NCBI GenBank assembly: GCA_024280855.1
Contig: JAJRPG010000090.1
Coordinates: 1-48,610 of the forward strand
Length of the DNA: 48,610 bases
Source: Planctomycetota bacterium
GTDB lineage: Bacteria > Planctomycetota > Phycisphaerae > UBA1845
Direction of reading: 5' to 3'
The notes below the pieces were generated by a model. That model was not told the origin of the DNA, did not search any database, and saw only the letters and a list, made by a program, of their open reading frames with translations. Shown here piece by piece: positions 9,909-18,553 of this stretch. Made by a program: the position numbers and the translations under genes. How positions within the stretch are numbered: the first letter of the stretch is position 1; each line of letters opens with the position of its first letter.

Positions 9909-10994
9909 TTATTGCCCATACAACAATTGAGTTACAACGTCTTTAAGCTCTACGCCATGATTGATGTCATGAACGATACCATCACGGTCCAGTACTATAA
10001 AACAAGGTACGGCATATATATCCAAACTTTTTCCGCTGCCCACATTGACGATTTTCTGATCGACGCAGTTTGGCCAAGGTGTCATCTGCCGTTTGAATAT
10101 GCGCTTCATCAATTCGGGGTCTTTATCAATCGAAACACCAATCATATCCAAGCCATTGCGACCGTGCTTGGTGAACATATACATTAAGTCAGACCAAATA
10201 TTCGTAGATTTAGCACTATGGCCTGACCAATACGCAATTACTAACACTTTTCCCTTAAAATCTTCTTTAGTAGAAATTTTTCGCCCGTCACGCGTGGTAT
10301 AAATAACTTCAAATGGCTTGCCAAGTAGCTGAGGGCGAAGTACTTCCTCTTGAGCGCTAAGCGTGTTGCCATCATCGGGAAACTCCTGCACGAAACTGCT
10401 TAATACCTTTTTTGCTTCCGTAAGCATGTCAGACAATACTAAATTTCGAATCAAGCTCGCGTACGCTACCGGACGCATGGGAGACTTTGGAAAATCAGCG
10501 ATATAGGCTCGATACCGTTCCATGACACCGTTAAGGCGAAGTTTTCCAGGCATGCCCTCCGCACGCGCACCATACACGAAAGCCTGAATTGCAAACCAAC
10601 GGTTGTGCAAATCAAGTGCCAAATCGGGATGGCCCTTGGAAATCTCCTCTGTCAATTCGAGAAGCTGCTGCAATGACTTTGGCTTAAATCTCGCAAGATC
10701 AGCAAGCAAACGGAGCTTGGTCACCAAGACTTTATTGCGAGCATTACTCTTCGGAAACCGACTAAGCAATTCATCGACTGCGGCAATAGCTTGCTCATGA
10801 CGCGCGTAGTATTCACCACTATCATCAGACTCAGATGCGGTCGGCGTTGTCAACTTCTTTATTTTAGCAATCAAACTCGCTTCGCTCATCTCTCCCGATT
10901 GTGCAACAGAACATGGCGACCATCCGCACAACGCAACCATGACCACCACCAAAGACAAAGCGAAAGAGTTTATATGATTATTTCTGGACTTCAT
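9909..10994 (-). CDS. exported thioredoxin-fold (TlpA/AhpC-TSA-like) protein lacking CxxC
   Basis: I chose the ATG at 10994 (361 aa) because GAGG lies about 7 nt upstream and the protein then opens with a clean signal peptide (MKSRNNHINSFALSLVVVMV, cleavage likely after SVAQS). An upstream in-frame start at 11021 is weaker. Residues about 30-220 are helical and TPR-like. A C-terminal thioredoxin-like domain follows: GKVLVIAYWSGHSAKS, the beta strand MIGVSIDKD, and the cis-Pro segment AVPCFIVLDRDG. The active-site position reads SGHSAKS where a redox CxxC would be expected, so classical disulfide exchange is unlikely. Single Cys residues remain in WPNCVDQ and VPCF. Location is probably periplasmic. 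The gene is tail-to-tail with the TPR operon. Confidence 0.75.
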   Translation of the reverse strand: MKSRNNHINSFALSLVVVMVALCGWSPCSVAQSGEMSEASLIAKIKKLTTPTASESDDSGEYYARHEQAIAAVDELLSRFPKSNARNKVLVTKLRLLADLARFKPKSLQQLLELTEEISKGHPDLALDLHNRWFAIQAFVYGARAEGMPGKLRLNGVMERYRAYIADFPKSPMRPVAYASLIRNLVLSDMLTEAKKVLSSFVQEFPDDGNTLSAQEEVLRPQLLGKPFEVIYTTRDGRKISTKEDFKGKVLVIAYWSGHSAKSTNIWSDLMYMFTKHGRNGLDMIGVSIDKDPELMKRIFKRQMTPWPNCVDQKIVNVGSGKSLDIYAVPCFIVLDRDGIVHDINHGVELKDVVTQLLYGQ

Positions 10995-11121
10995 TTTCAA
11001 CCTCACTGTTAAGCCAAACAAAAACTACCCCTATAGACTAACAAAACAAAAAGAAGCTTCAACCGCACATACCACTCATCACGAGGCCAATGGATTATCA
11101 GCGGCCTATCGCAACACCTTG

Positions 11122-12315
11122 TTACAACGGTATGACAACGATTTGATTGTCACCACAATACTTCTCCAACAGCGAAGTCAAAGGCTTATTCCCCGCAAGG
11201 TCAACACGTTGCTGCGGGCGACGTCCACCGTAGCCAAATTTCAAGGGGGCAGCTACGATGTCACCTTCCAACAAACGACAACCAAAGCACCCTTCCGACC
11301 ACGCCACATCAGGACAGCCCCCCAGAAAACAAAGTCCCGCAGCCGACAATATACTCGTCTCCCCCACCATACAGCCTAATTGAATACCGACCCCCTCTCG
11401 CCGAGCAAAGGCCGCTATCCTCAGCGATGGCATGAGTCCGCCACACTTGCTCACACGAATGTTGAAATGGTCCGCTACGCCCAACGAAACCAACCGCTTG
11501 GCGTCTTCCATATCTACCAGCGATTCATCATGAACAATCGGCAACCCACCGTCTGACTTGAATGGAAGAAGTAACGACTCCTGACCAGGCGCTACCGGCT
11601 GCTCTATCGCTTCAATAGGGTACTTACGCAACCAAGTCATCGCCTCGCCAATATCATTTTCATCCCACAAACTGTTCGCATCAACGCGCAATCGAACCCG
11701 GCCATTCGCCAGCGGATGACGCAAATAATTGACAACCTTCTCCAGCCGTATTTGGTCGTCGGGGAACCCCACCTTTAGCTTGAAACATCGCAGGCCCCCC
11801 CAGTACATTTTGCGTAACTGTTTACATAATCGGCCGAAATCCGAAGTGGCTAATACCCCGCTAAAGCGCGTGCGTCCCAAGCTTCCTGGTGAGCCAAAGC
11901 CTGGCATCCCCATCCATTGCACGATATCATCCACGCCGCGATTGAAACATTGCATCGCAACGTCGAGCAAGGCTAACTCCACCGCACCGCGCGCGCTAGA
12001 AATCCGCTTTCCTTGACTATCCTTGAAAGCAAGACCTTCAATAAATGATAATGCTTCGGGAAAATTTTCCGGGTGAAAATCAAGCAGGGCCGGCGTAAAC
12101 ACATGCTCGACAGCATCTACCACACTATCAGCCGTCTCGCCTGTCACATAAGGCCGAGCGACAGATTCACCATAGCCTATGACACCATTTTGACACTCAA
12201 TGGCAACAACCACAGGGTCTGCATGAACCCGCTGAGCCGCAGCGTGTTCAACGCGACTTCGCAAGGGAATACGAAGCGGATAAACCGTAACTCGTTGTAC
12301 TATGGCTCGCTTCAC
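11122..12315 (-). CDS. enolase-superfamily enzyme, MLE/dipeptide-epimerase type
   Basis: This 397-aa member of the muconate-lactonizing-enzyme branch abstracts an alpha proton next to a carboxylate, using Mg2+. All superfamily residues are visible: the KxK pair Lys179/Lys181 (CFKLKVG), metal ligands Asp212 (RVDANSLW), Glu238 (AIEQP) and Asp263 (VHDES), and the opposing Lys290 (RVSKCGG). The N-terminal capping domain (VYPLRIPLR...GYGES) is complete. Possible activities are dipeptide epimerase, o-succinylbenzoate synthase or cycloisomerase. No men, catabolic or peptidase neighbours point to one of them, so the substrate stays open. The start appears to be GTG at 12315 without a strong Shine-Dalgarno site. 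Confidence 0.85.
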   Translation of the reverse strand: MKRAIVQRVTVYPLRIPLRSRVEHAAAQRVHADPVVVAIECQNGVIGYGESVARPYVTGETADSVVDAVEHVFTPALLDFHPENFPEALSFIEGLAFKDSQGKRISSARGAVELALLDVAMQCFNRGVDDIVQWMGMPGFGSPGSLGRTRFSGVLATSDFGRLCKQLRKMYWGGLRCFKLKVGFPDDQIRLEKVVNYLRHPLANGRVRLRVDANSLWDENDIGEAMTWLRKYPIEAIEQPVAPGQESLLLPFKSDGGLPIVHDESLVDMEDAKRLVSLGVADHFNIRVSKCGGLMPSLRIAAFARREGVGIQLGCMVGETSILSAAGLCFLGGCPDVAWSEGCFGCRLLEGDIVAAPLKFGYGGRRPQQRVDLAGNKPLTSLLEKYCGDNQIVVIPL

Positions 12316-12412
12316 CTGTTCGTCCGAAAGACCATATACCCCTTATTAATCGCTAACGAACGACCAATCTCGCCAGTGCAATACTACAGGAAAATCAAGT
12401 GGTTAATCAAGC

Positions 12413-12931
12413 CTACTGATCAGGCTGCGATGTTGTAGCAGCCACGCTTTCAGTAGTCTCAGAAACGGATTTCCCCGCCGACCTCACTTGCGCAAGAACA
12501 CCGGACATCAACACAATCGCAGCCGCCAGAAACAACAATAAGGATAGCCATTTTTTAGATTTTGCTCTCATGCCATCAAACGCTGGCGACTTCCCTGCCA
12601 AGCCGCTTGCTATGAAAAAGACAGCCATCGCGGCAAAGAATTTAATGCCAAAGATGGCATGATATGGCATCGGCTCAATTTTGGGTGGCATAGCCAGCAT
12701 AGCAAAATTGATGCCCCCCGTAAGCAGTAACAGCCCTACGCAGCCTTGCACAAACTTGTTCCACCGAGCGCGCACGGCTTCGCGTAAACGATTATTATCC
12801 TCCTCCGAAAGTGTGGACGAAGCCGCAGGCGTTAAAACAAACCGAAGAAACGCCGCGCCACCAATCGCAACAACAACCGCGCCAATGTGCAACCATCGTG
12901 ACACCAATACAACGACATCTATTTCGCCCAT
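12413..12931 (-). CDS. four-TM integral membrane protein, CopD-like
   Basis: This 172-aa protein has four predicted membrane spans (about 7-32, 60-80, 92-110 and 126-146). The first span carries a His in VSRWLHIGAVVVAIGG, reminiscent of CopD or heme-containing small membrane proteins, where His in TM1 binds metal or heme. A second His lies in MPYHAIFGIKFF before TM3. The C-terminus is polar. This resemblance is pattern-level only. It is a single gene between the MLE-type enzyme and the ACT-domain gene, with about 100 bp on each side. It could also be a cytochrome-like or purely structural protein. Confidence 0.6.
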   Translation of the reverse strand: MGEIDVVVLVSRWLHIGAVVVAIGGAAFLRFVLTPAASSTLSEEDNNRLREAVRARWNKFVQGCVGLLLLTGGINFAMLAMPPKIEPMPYHAIFGIKFFAAMAVFFIASGLAGKSPAFDGMRAKSKKWLSLLLFLAAAIVLMSGVLAQVRSAGKSVSETTESVAATTSQPDQ

Positions 12932-13018
12932 AAAAAGTCACTCGCTTTAGAATTGATTATTTTCAACAAAACATGCGCTACTGTGCAACATGCTGATATC
13001 GATGTCGCATGCCCGCCA

Positions 13019-13588
13019 TTAGGGGTCAAGCAGATCGGGCTGGGAAAGCACCTCAAAATTCCTACTTCGAAGTACTTCTACCGCCTGCTCCAGGGTGTCT
13101 GGCAATACGACAATCGCCGCATTTCCGCGTGGCCTAACCAGCAGTGCATAGGTGTAGTGAATGCTAATTTCCGCCCCAAGCAGCGCCGCCCAAATCTCAA
13201 GAAGCCCGCGCTTACCTTGAGGCACACTCACCGCAAGAAGTTCAGTCTCACTTACCTGAAACCCAGAATCTCGCATGACGTCATACGCCCTATCTGGCTC
13301 GTCAACGACCATACGACAAATCGCACAATCGACAGAATAGACGACCGACACAGCCAAGATGCGTACATCCGCGTGGTCGAACAGCTTGGTGAGGCGAAAA
13401 ATCTGGCCAACCCGGTTCTCAATAAAGACCGATTGCTGACGAACAGTGGGCACATCGTGGGATGAGGCGGTTTCTAACGGTTCCAACATCATGTCGCACA
13501 GTGTATCCAGACTGGGTTCAACGGAAAGCTTTTTCTTCGTTATAATACGCCCTGAAACTGCCATTTTCGCGCCCAAACTGCCTGTCAT
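13019..13588 (-). CDS. tandem ACT-domain regulatory protein
   Basis: This 189-aa protein contains two ACT-like beta-alpha-beta-beta-alpha-beta units. The first is VFIENRVGQIFRLTKLF with RILAVSVVYSVDCAICRMVVD. The second covers ELLAVSVPQGKRGLLEIWAAL with YALLVRPRGNAAIVVLP. ACT domains bind small ligands, often amino acids, and regulate partner enzymes. No enzyme domain is attached, so it may be a stand-alone sensor. The N-terminal 45 residues look unstructured, and a start at the ATG pair near 13492 is possible. It is divergent from dnaK with about 180 bp between the starts. The ligand is unknown. Confidence 0.65.
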   Translation of the reverse strand: MTGSLGAKMAVSGRIITKKKLSVEPSLDTLCDMMLEPLETASSHDVPTVRQQSVFIENRVGQIFRLTKLFDHADVRILAVSVVYSVDCAICRMVVDEPDRAYDVMRDSGFQVSETELLAVSVPQGKRGLLEIWAALLGAEISIHYTYALLVRPRGNAAIVVLPDTLEQAVEVLRSRNFEVLSQPDLLDP

Positions 13589-13688
13589 CCTGGCAGTTGG
13601 CAGTCAAACGCACACCATCCCGACCAACCACCACAACCGTAAACACTTGCAAATAAACAAGTTATGTAATATCTCGACACCTGTCGAA

Positions 13689-13705
13689 CTGGCACGCAGT
13701 CTGCA
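13689..13705 (+). promoter_or_regulatory. sigma-54-like promoter upstream of dnaK
   Basis: CTGGCACGCAGTCTGCA fits the -24/-12 consensus (YTGGCACGrNNNTTGCW) at nearly every position and with exact spacing. The mismatches are C for T at the start of the TTGC block and C for the purine after GGCACG. It would place transcription start near 13715, about 50 bp before the dnaK ATG. No CIRCE element is seen in this gap. A CCCATA at 13711-13716 could instead be part of a heat-shock sigma-32 type -10. Evidence is by motif only. Confidence 0.4.
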
Positions 13706-13767
13706 ATTAGACCCATAGAGAATTACGCGCAGCCTAGCTGTGCGCTTTTATATGTAAGGAGAAAAAA

Positions 13768-15690
13768 ATGTCAAAAATCATTGGAATTGACCTCGGAACC
13801 ACAAATTCCGTCGTAGCTGTCACGGAAGGCGATACGACTAAGGTTCTCACAAACGCCCAAGGCGCTCGGCTGACGCCCTCTGTTGTCGCCATTACGGACA
13901 AGGGTGAACGATTGGTTGGCCAGGTGGCCCGTCACCAACAGGTGACGAACCCCGAAAACACCGTTCACTCTATCAAAAGATTCATGGGCCGACGTCATAA
14001 TGAAGTGGGCCAGGAAGAAAAAATCGTCCCGTACAAAATCGTCGGAGGCGCTCAGGAATTGGTGAAAGTTGAGATTCGTGGCAAGATGTATACGCCGCCG
14101 GAAATCAGCGCGATGGTTTTACAAGACCTCAAGAAAACGGCTGAAGACTATCTGGGCGAGACTGTTACACGAGCAGTCATCACCGTACCCGCTTATTTCA
14201 ATGACGCACAGCGCAAAGCTACGAAAGATGCTGGCGAAATTGCCGGGCTTACCGTCGAGCGAATCATCAACGAACCAACCGCCGCGGCACTTTCTTACGG
14301 GTTGGACAAGAATAAAGAACAGACCATAGCTGTGTTCGACCTTGGTGGCGGTACGTTCGATATTTCCATTCTTGAAATCGACCCGGAAATTGGCACGTTT
14401 GAAGTAAAAAGTAGCAGTGGCGATGGCCATCTCGGCGGTGACGATTACGATGAGGAACTAATCAACTTCTTGGCTAGCGAATTCAAAAAGCAGGAAGGTA
14501 TCGAACTCCGCGAAGACCCGATGGCCCTTCAAAGACTTAAAGAAGCGGCGGAAAAGGCCAAATGCGAGCTATCTACGGTCCTTGAGACAACGATAAACCT
14601 GCCGTACATCACGGCTACAAACAGCGGACCAAAGCACTTGCAAGTTACCATGACGCGAAGTCAATTCGAACAGCTTACCAAATCGCTGACAGAGCGGTGT
14701 CGCAAGCCCGCCATGGACGCCCTTCAAGGCGCGAAGATGACGGCTAAGGATATTGACGATGTTGTTCTTGTCGGTGGCTCCTCGCGTATGCCGGCGGTTC
14801 AGGCTTTATGTAAAGAGATTTTCGGCAGAGAGCCAAACAAAGGCGTAAACCCTGACGAAGTCGTCGCTATCGGGGCGGCTGTGCAGGGTTCTGTCCTTGC
14901 GGGCGAGCGTGATGATATTGTCCTGTTAGATGTCACGCCATTGACACTCGGCGTAGAAACAATGGGTAGCGTGATGACACCTCTTATTGAGGCGAATACG
15001 ACTATCCCAACGTCCAAAGCCGAGGTGTTTTCCACGGCAGCGGATGGCCAAACGGAGGTTACGATTCATGTGCTGCAAGGCAATCGCCCCATGGCTGGCG
15101 ATAACCGAACGCTAGGCCGATTCAATCTGACTGGCATTGCATCGGCACCGCGTGGCACGCCGCAAATTGAGGTCAATTTCGATATCGACCGCAACGGTAT
15201 TATCAGCGTTTCAGCAAAGGACAAAGCCACCGGCAAGGAGCAGTCGGTACGCATCGAAGGCGGCGGCGGTCTTTCCGACGAAGAAATTGAGACCATGAAA
15301 AAGGAGGCCGAGCTGCACGCCGCAGACGACCTGCAAAAGGCGGAGTTCGTAAAAGTACGCAACGAAGCTGACCAGTCTGCCTACCAGATTGAACAACAGC
15401 TCAAGGAGCATGGCGAAAAAATCCCTGCGGACGAGCGTGGCAAGGTCGAGGCTTCGATCAATAATCTTCGAGAGGCCCTAAAGGGCGATGACATGGATGC
15501 CATCAAAAAGGCACAAGAGTCACTGATGCAGGATGCCCAAACCATAGGTAAAATTATCTATGAAGAAGCAGCCAAGCAGCAGCAAGACGCTCAGGCGACG
15601 GGTGACGCACCCCCAGGCGCAGAGGCCCCGGCTGGCGCAACTGATGACAATGTCATTGATGCGGAATTTGAGGTAAAAGACGCCAAATAA
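13768..15690 (+). CDS. dnaK: molecular chaperone DnaK (Hsp70)
   Basis: This full-length 640-aa Hsp70 binds exposed hydrophobic peptides in an ATP-driven cycle with DnaJ and GrpE in the cytoplasm. It carries the phosphate-1 motif [13 protein letters not shown] at 6-18, the phosphate-2 motif [15 protein letters not shown], the adenosine motif [14 protein letters not shown], the [11 protein letters not shown] linker, the substrate-binding domain and a Gly/Ala/Pro-rich tail ending in [21 protein letters not shown] lies 7 nt before the ATG. It is monocistronic in this window: no grpE or dnaJ is adjacent, and a strong terminator follows. Expression may come from the sigma-54-like site upstream. Confidence 0.98.
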   Translation: MSKIIGIDLGTTNSVVAVTEGDTTKVLTNAQGARLTPSVVAITDKGERLVGQVARHQQVTNPENTVHSIKRFMGRRHNEVGQEEKIVPYKIVGGAQELVKVEIRGKMYTPPEISAMVLQDLKKTAEDYLGETVTRAVITVPAYFNDAQRKATKDAGEIAGLTVERIINEPTAAALSYGLDKNKEQTIAVFDLGGGTFDISILEIDPEIGTFEVKSSSGDGHLGGDDYDEELINFLASEFKKQEGIELREDPMALQRLKEAAEKAKCELSTVLETTINLPYITATNSGPKHLQVTMTRSQFEQLTKSLTERCRKPAMDALQGAKMTAKDIDDVVLVGGSSRMPAVQALCKEIFGREPNKGVNPDEVVAIGAAVQGSVLAGERDDIVLLDVTPLTLGVETMGSVMTPLIEANTTIPTSKAEVFSTAADGQTEVTIHVLQGNRPMAGDNRTLGRFNLTGIASAPRGTPQIEVNFDIDRNGIISVSAKDKATGKEQSVRIEGGGGLSDEEIETMKKEAELHAADDLQKAEFVKVRNEADQSAYQIEQQLKEHGEKIPADERGKVEASINNLREALKGDDMDAIKKAQESLMQDAQTIGKIIYEEAAKQQQDAQATGDAPPGAEAPAGATDDNVIDAEFEVKDAK

Positions 15691-15738
15691 GGCGATACGA
15701 GACGCGAGTGGAATGCGACATTCGCGACTATAGATACA

Positions 15739-15778
15739 AGAAGGCTCATCGGAATAATACTCCGGTGGGCCTTTTTTC
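15739..15778 (+). terminator. Rho-independent terminator of dnaK
   Basis: The arms AAGGCTCATCGGA and TCCGGTGGGCCTT pair over about 13 positions (two G-U pairs) around a short AATAATAC loop, and TTTTTT follows. The hairpin begins about 50 bp after the dnaK stop and is the clearest terminator in the window. Confidence 0.85.
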
Positions 15779-15899
15779 TGCAATAAAAAGACGTCACGCC
15801 AACTGAGCCGAAGTCTCTCCAGAATAGTTGTTAAGCTAACGCCATCATGGTCCGAAAAACCATTAGCGAGCGTACTAATGTGCGAAGTCTGAGCTGGGA

Positions 15900-17573
15900 A
15901 TGCGCGCGCCAGAATCGGGATTAAACATGACTGGGAACAACGACAATCTCATCGCCAAGCTTGATTTACAAGTTGGACAGGCATCAACGCATGCGCTCAA
16001 GCCGATTCTATGGATTGTTGCCAGTGTCAGCATCGCAATGCAGACGATTTTATATTTTTCCTCAGATTTGATTGTTACGCCTGACTCCGCAGGGTACATC
16101 TCACTGGCTCAAGGTCTTGTCGAAAATCTAGACTTTCGACAGGACCACTTCCAGTTTCGCACGCCTGCTTATCCCATGTTTTTGGCTGTCGTTTTCAAAA
16201 TTTTCGGCAAGGCGAGCGTCGTCGTTTTGCCATTGCTACAGCATCTAATGGTGGTTGGCAGTGTACTCGTGGCTTGCCTGACTGCGTATGAACTCAAACC
16301 ATCAAAGAGTTTCGCACTCATCGTGGGCCTAATCGCAGCGAGCGGTTTTCACCTGGGCGCTTACGCCAACGCGGTCCTCACTGAAACGCCTTATGCATTG
16401 ATAGCCAGCCTTTGTGTTTACTATAGCATTCGCTATCTGCGCCGCGGTGAAAGCCGATCAATCATTCTGGCTTCCTTTGCCGCTGGGCTGGCAACTATGT
16501 TTCGGCCTGTTGGCCAAGGCTTGGTCGTCGTTTGTATTATAGTTGCATTGCTGCGATTGTTTTCAAGAGCTATGCATAAGCGCTCAACAGAAAAATCGTA
16601 CCCCGAGAATTCCGTATCATCCCGCTCGAGACGCCACAGCCTTACTTTTGATATGGTTATGGCTGTCATTCCTGCACTGCTTATCATCGGCCCTTGGATG
16701 TGTTACAAGGCGTCGATTTATGGGAGATTCGATTTAACGTATGCTGGCAATATGGCATTTTATCAACGTGCCATAGTGCATGATGGTATAGACCCGGCTG
16801 GATATCCATCTTTTACGCCCATTGGTCAAGCGATTAAAATTGCGCAAGATGAAGGCTATATTGACAAAAAACTTTCTCACCTAGATTTTTATACTGCCAT
16901 GCGTGCGCACCAATATGTCTACAAGTCGACGCGAAGTGAAGCCGCATACGCAGTAGGCGCGGTCGGCCAAGAGATTATGCTCGCCACTTATACCCAAGCA
17001 TTATCGCACACGCCCAAACATGCCTACCGCACGTTATTTATGCCCGACACGATTTACCGTTTTCTGCCAAATGGATCGCCTGGGACTAGCGGGAAGTTGG
17101 CTAAAAACGCAACCTTATTTTCAGCTCATTCCTACGCGAATTCAGTGACGCAGCGCACGGGGCATGACACCATGCAGATGTATCTACCATTAAAGCATTC
17201 CTCGAACAGGTTCACGAAACCCTGGGAATCCTTTTGCCGATGGTATCGAACGAGGATTGAACTAGGAAAGCCGTTGTTGGGGTTGTTGGACACACCTTAT
17301 GAAGAATGGATGGCCTTATCCGTAATTGGTTGTGTTATCTCGATGATTCGCCGTGACCGGAAGCTTTACCTGCCGTTATTATATATTCTCGCGTTTCACA
17401 CCGTGGTGACGTCATTTTTTGGTGGCGCACTACCTCGCTATATCGTGCCAATCAATTCGGTGCTGGCAATATTTACTGCGATCCCCATCAACTTGGCTTA
17501 TGAATTTTGCACAAACCGATCGCGCAAGCAGTCGCGTGTGACCAAGCGTAAATTAAGTATCGTGCCTGCCTGA
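15900..17573 (+). CDS. GT-C/GT39-type membrane glycosyltransferase
   Basis: This 557-aa polytopic membrane protein has about ten hydrophobic spans. After the first span (PILWIVASVSIAMQTILYF) comes the external segment VTPDSAGYISLAQGL, with the acidic residue typical of the first loop of ArnT/PMT-like enzymes, then FRTPAYPMFLAVVF. Such enzymes move a sugar from a polyprenyl-phosphate carrier to an acceptor on the outer face of the membrane. The C-terminus is basic (NRSRKQSRVTKRK). ATG at 15900 or 15927 could be the start. It lies before a methyltransferase and a deacetylase, consistent with envelope glycan assembly, but donor and acceptor are unknown. Confidence 0.7.
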   Translation: MRAPESGLNMTGNNDNLIAKLDLQVGQASTHALKPILWIVASVSIAMQTILYFSSDLIVTPDSAGYISLAQGLVENLDFRQDHFQFRTPAYPMFLAVVFKIFGKASVVVLPLLQHLMVVGSVLVACLTAYELKPSKSFALIVGLIAASGFHLGAYANAVLTETPYALIASLCVYYSIRYLRRGESRSIILASFAAGLATMFRPVGQGLVVVCIIVALLRLFSRAMHKRSTEKSYPENSVSSRSRRHSLTFDMVMAVIPALLIIGPWMCYKASIYGRFDLTYAGNMAFYQRAIVHDGIDPAGYPSFTPIGQAIKIAQDEGYIDKKLSHLDFYTAMRAHQYVYKSTRSEAAYAVGAVGQEIMLATYTQALSHTPKHAYRTLFMPDTIYRFLPNGSPGTSGKLAKNATLFSAHSYANSVTQRTGHDTMQMYLPLKHSSNRFTKPWESFCRWYRTRIELGKPLLGLLDTPYEEWMALSVIGCVISMIRRDRKLYLPLLYILAFHTVVTSFFGGALPRYIVPINSVLAIFTAIPINLAYEFCTNRSRKQSRVTKRKLSIVPA

Positions 17574-17593
17574 GAATCATCCGTCGAAAAATA

Positions 17594-18340
17594 TCAAACG
17601 GGCTTACCAACCATGATGATTGATTGGCCAAAGAGCGGAGGCACAAAACGTTCGAAGGCATCCAGATAGGGCGACAAGCGGTTCACGATATTCGCAGGCC
17701 CAGCGGTTACATGACGCCTTTTCAGAATCCGGCTGGAGATCATCCAGCCGAAATAGCCCGGCATATTCATGTATGAAGTGTGAACCACTCGTAAGCGCGC
17801 AGCCTCAAAAACACGGCGGAGCGATCTCTTATTATAACGACGGCGATGACCAACGGAGCGGTCTAACTTACCGTAAGCGCTCATGTGTGCAGATGCCACG
17901 ATGATGACATTCCCGTTTGGGCTGCACAATTGACGCATCCCTGAAAGTGACGCAACGTCATTCTCCAGACTGTCGAGCAATCTCATGCACACTACGCTAT
18001 CGAAAGACGCTGCGGGGATTTGGTCGTTAGGACAATTCGTCAGGCAATCCTGGACAAATTCAATATTGGCATGGTCGCGGAAACGAGCGATGGCTTCATC
18101 ATAGCTAGGCCCAAATGGTTCCAAGCCAACCACCCTAGACTTGTCTAAAAGAAAGCGAATAAAGTTACCATTTCCGCAGCCAATATCGAAAATGCTATCG
18201 CCCAAATAAGGGCGAAGCCGGCTATACGTCCAATGATTGTATTCATACATCTCAGCTAACATGCCTAGCGAGTCGTGAACTTTGTCCTCGACGCTGGGCA
18301 TAGCCTGAGAAGCGCTTGCGATGATTGTTTGCGTACTCAT
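17594..18340 (-). CDS. class I SAM-dependent methyltransferase (248 aa)
   Basis: A Rossmann-type methyltransferase with motif I in SIFDIGCGNGNFIRFLL, the acidic end of strand 2 in VVGLEPFG, and a motif-IV-like SFDSVVCMRLLDSLE. This is the pattern of Methyltransf_11/23 proteins that methylate small molecules, lipids or sugars. Cytoplasmic, no signal peptide. It ends tail-to-tail with the GT39-like gene 20 bp away and is divergent from the deacetylase gene at 18554. The neighbourhood suggests glycan or lipid modification; the acceptor is not deducible. Confidence 0.85.
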   Translation of the reverse strand: MSTQTIIASASQAMPSVEDKVHDSLGMLAEMYEYNHWTYSRLRPYLGDSIFDIGCGNGNFIRFLLDKSRVVGLEPFGPSYDEAIARFRDHANIEFVQDCLTNCPNDQIPAASFDSVVCMRLLDSLENDVASLSGMRQLCSPNGNVIIVASAHMSAYGKLDRSVGHRRRYNKRSLRRVFEAARLRVVHTSYMNMPGYFGWMISSRILKRRHVTAGPANIVNRLSPYLDAFERFVPPLFGQSIIMVGKPV

Positions 18341-18553
18341 ACCTGTTGTTATCGGTCACTAAGAAGTTCGACTGAATCCACTTTTGCTAGGGTATGCAGG
18401 TTTTTCCTACATCAGGTTTTATCCCGATAAAGTATTGCGATTCCGCGTCCGATAGATCGCTCATTGCACCGTACAGTGGCCTCTAATTCTCATACGCGCA
18501 GATAAAGCGTGAGCGTTGGCGAGAGGTAAGCCGTATTATTATGGATTTGATTC

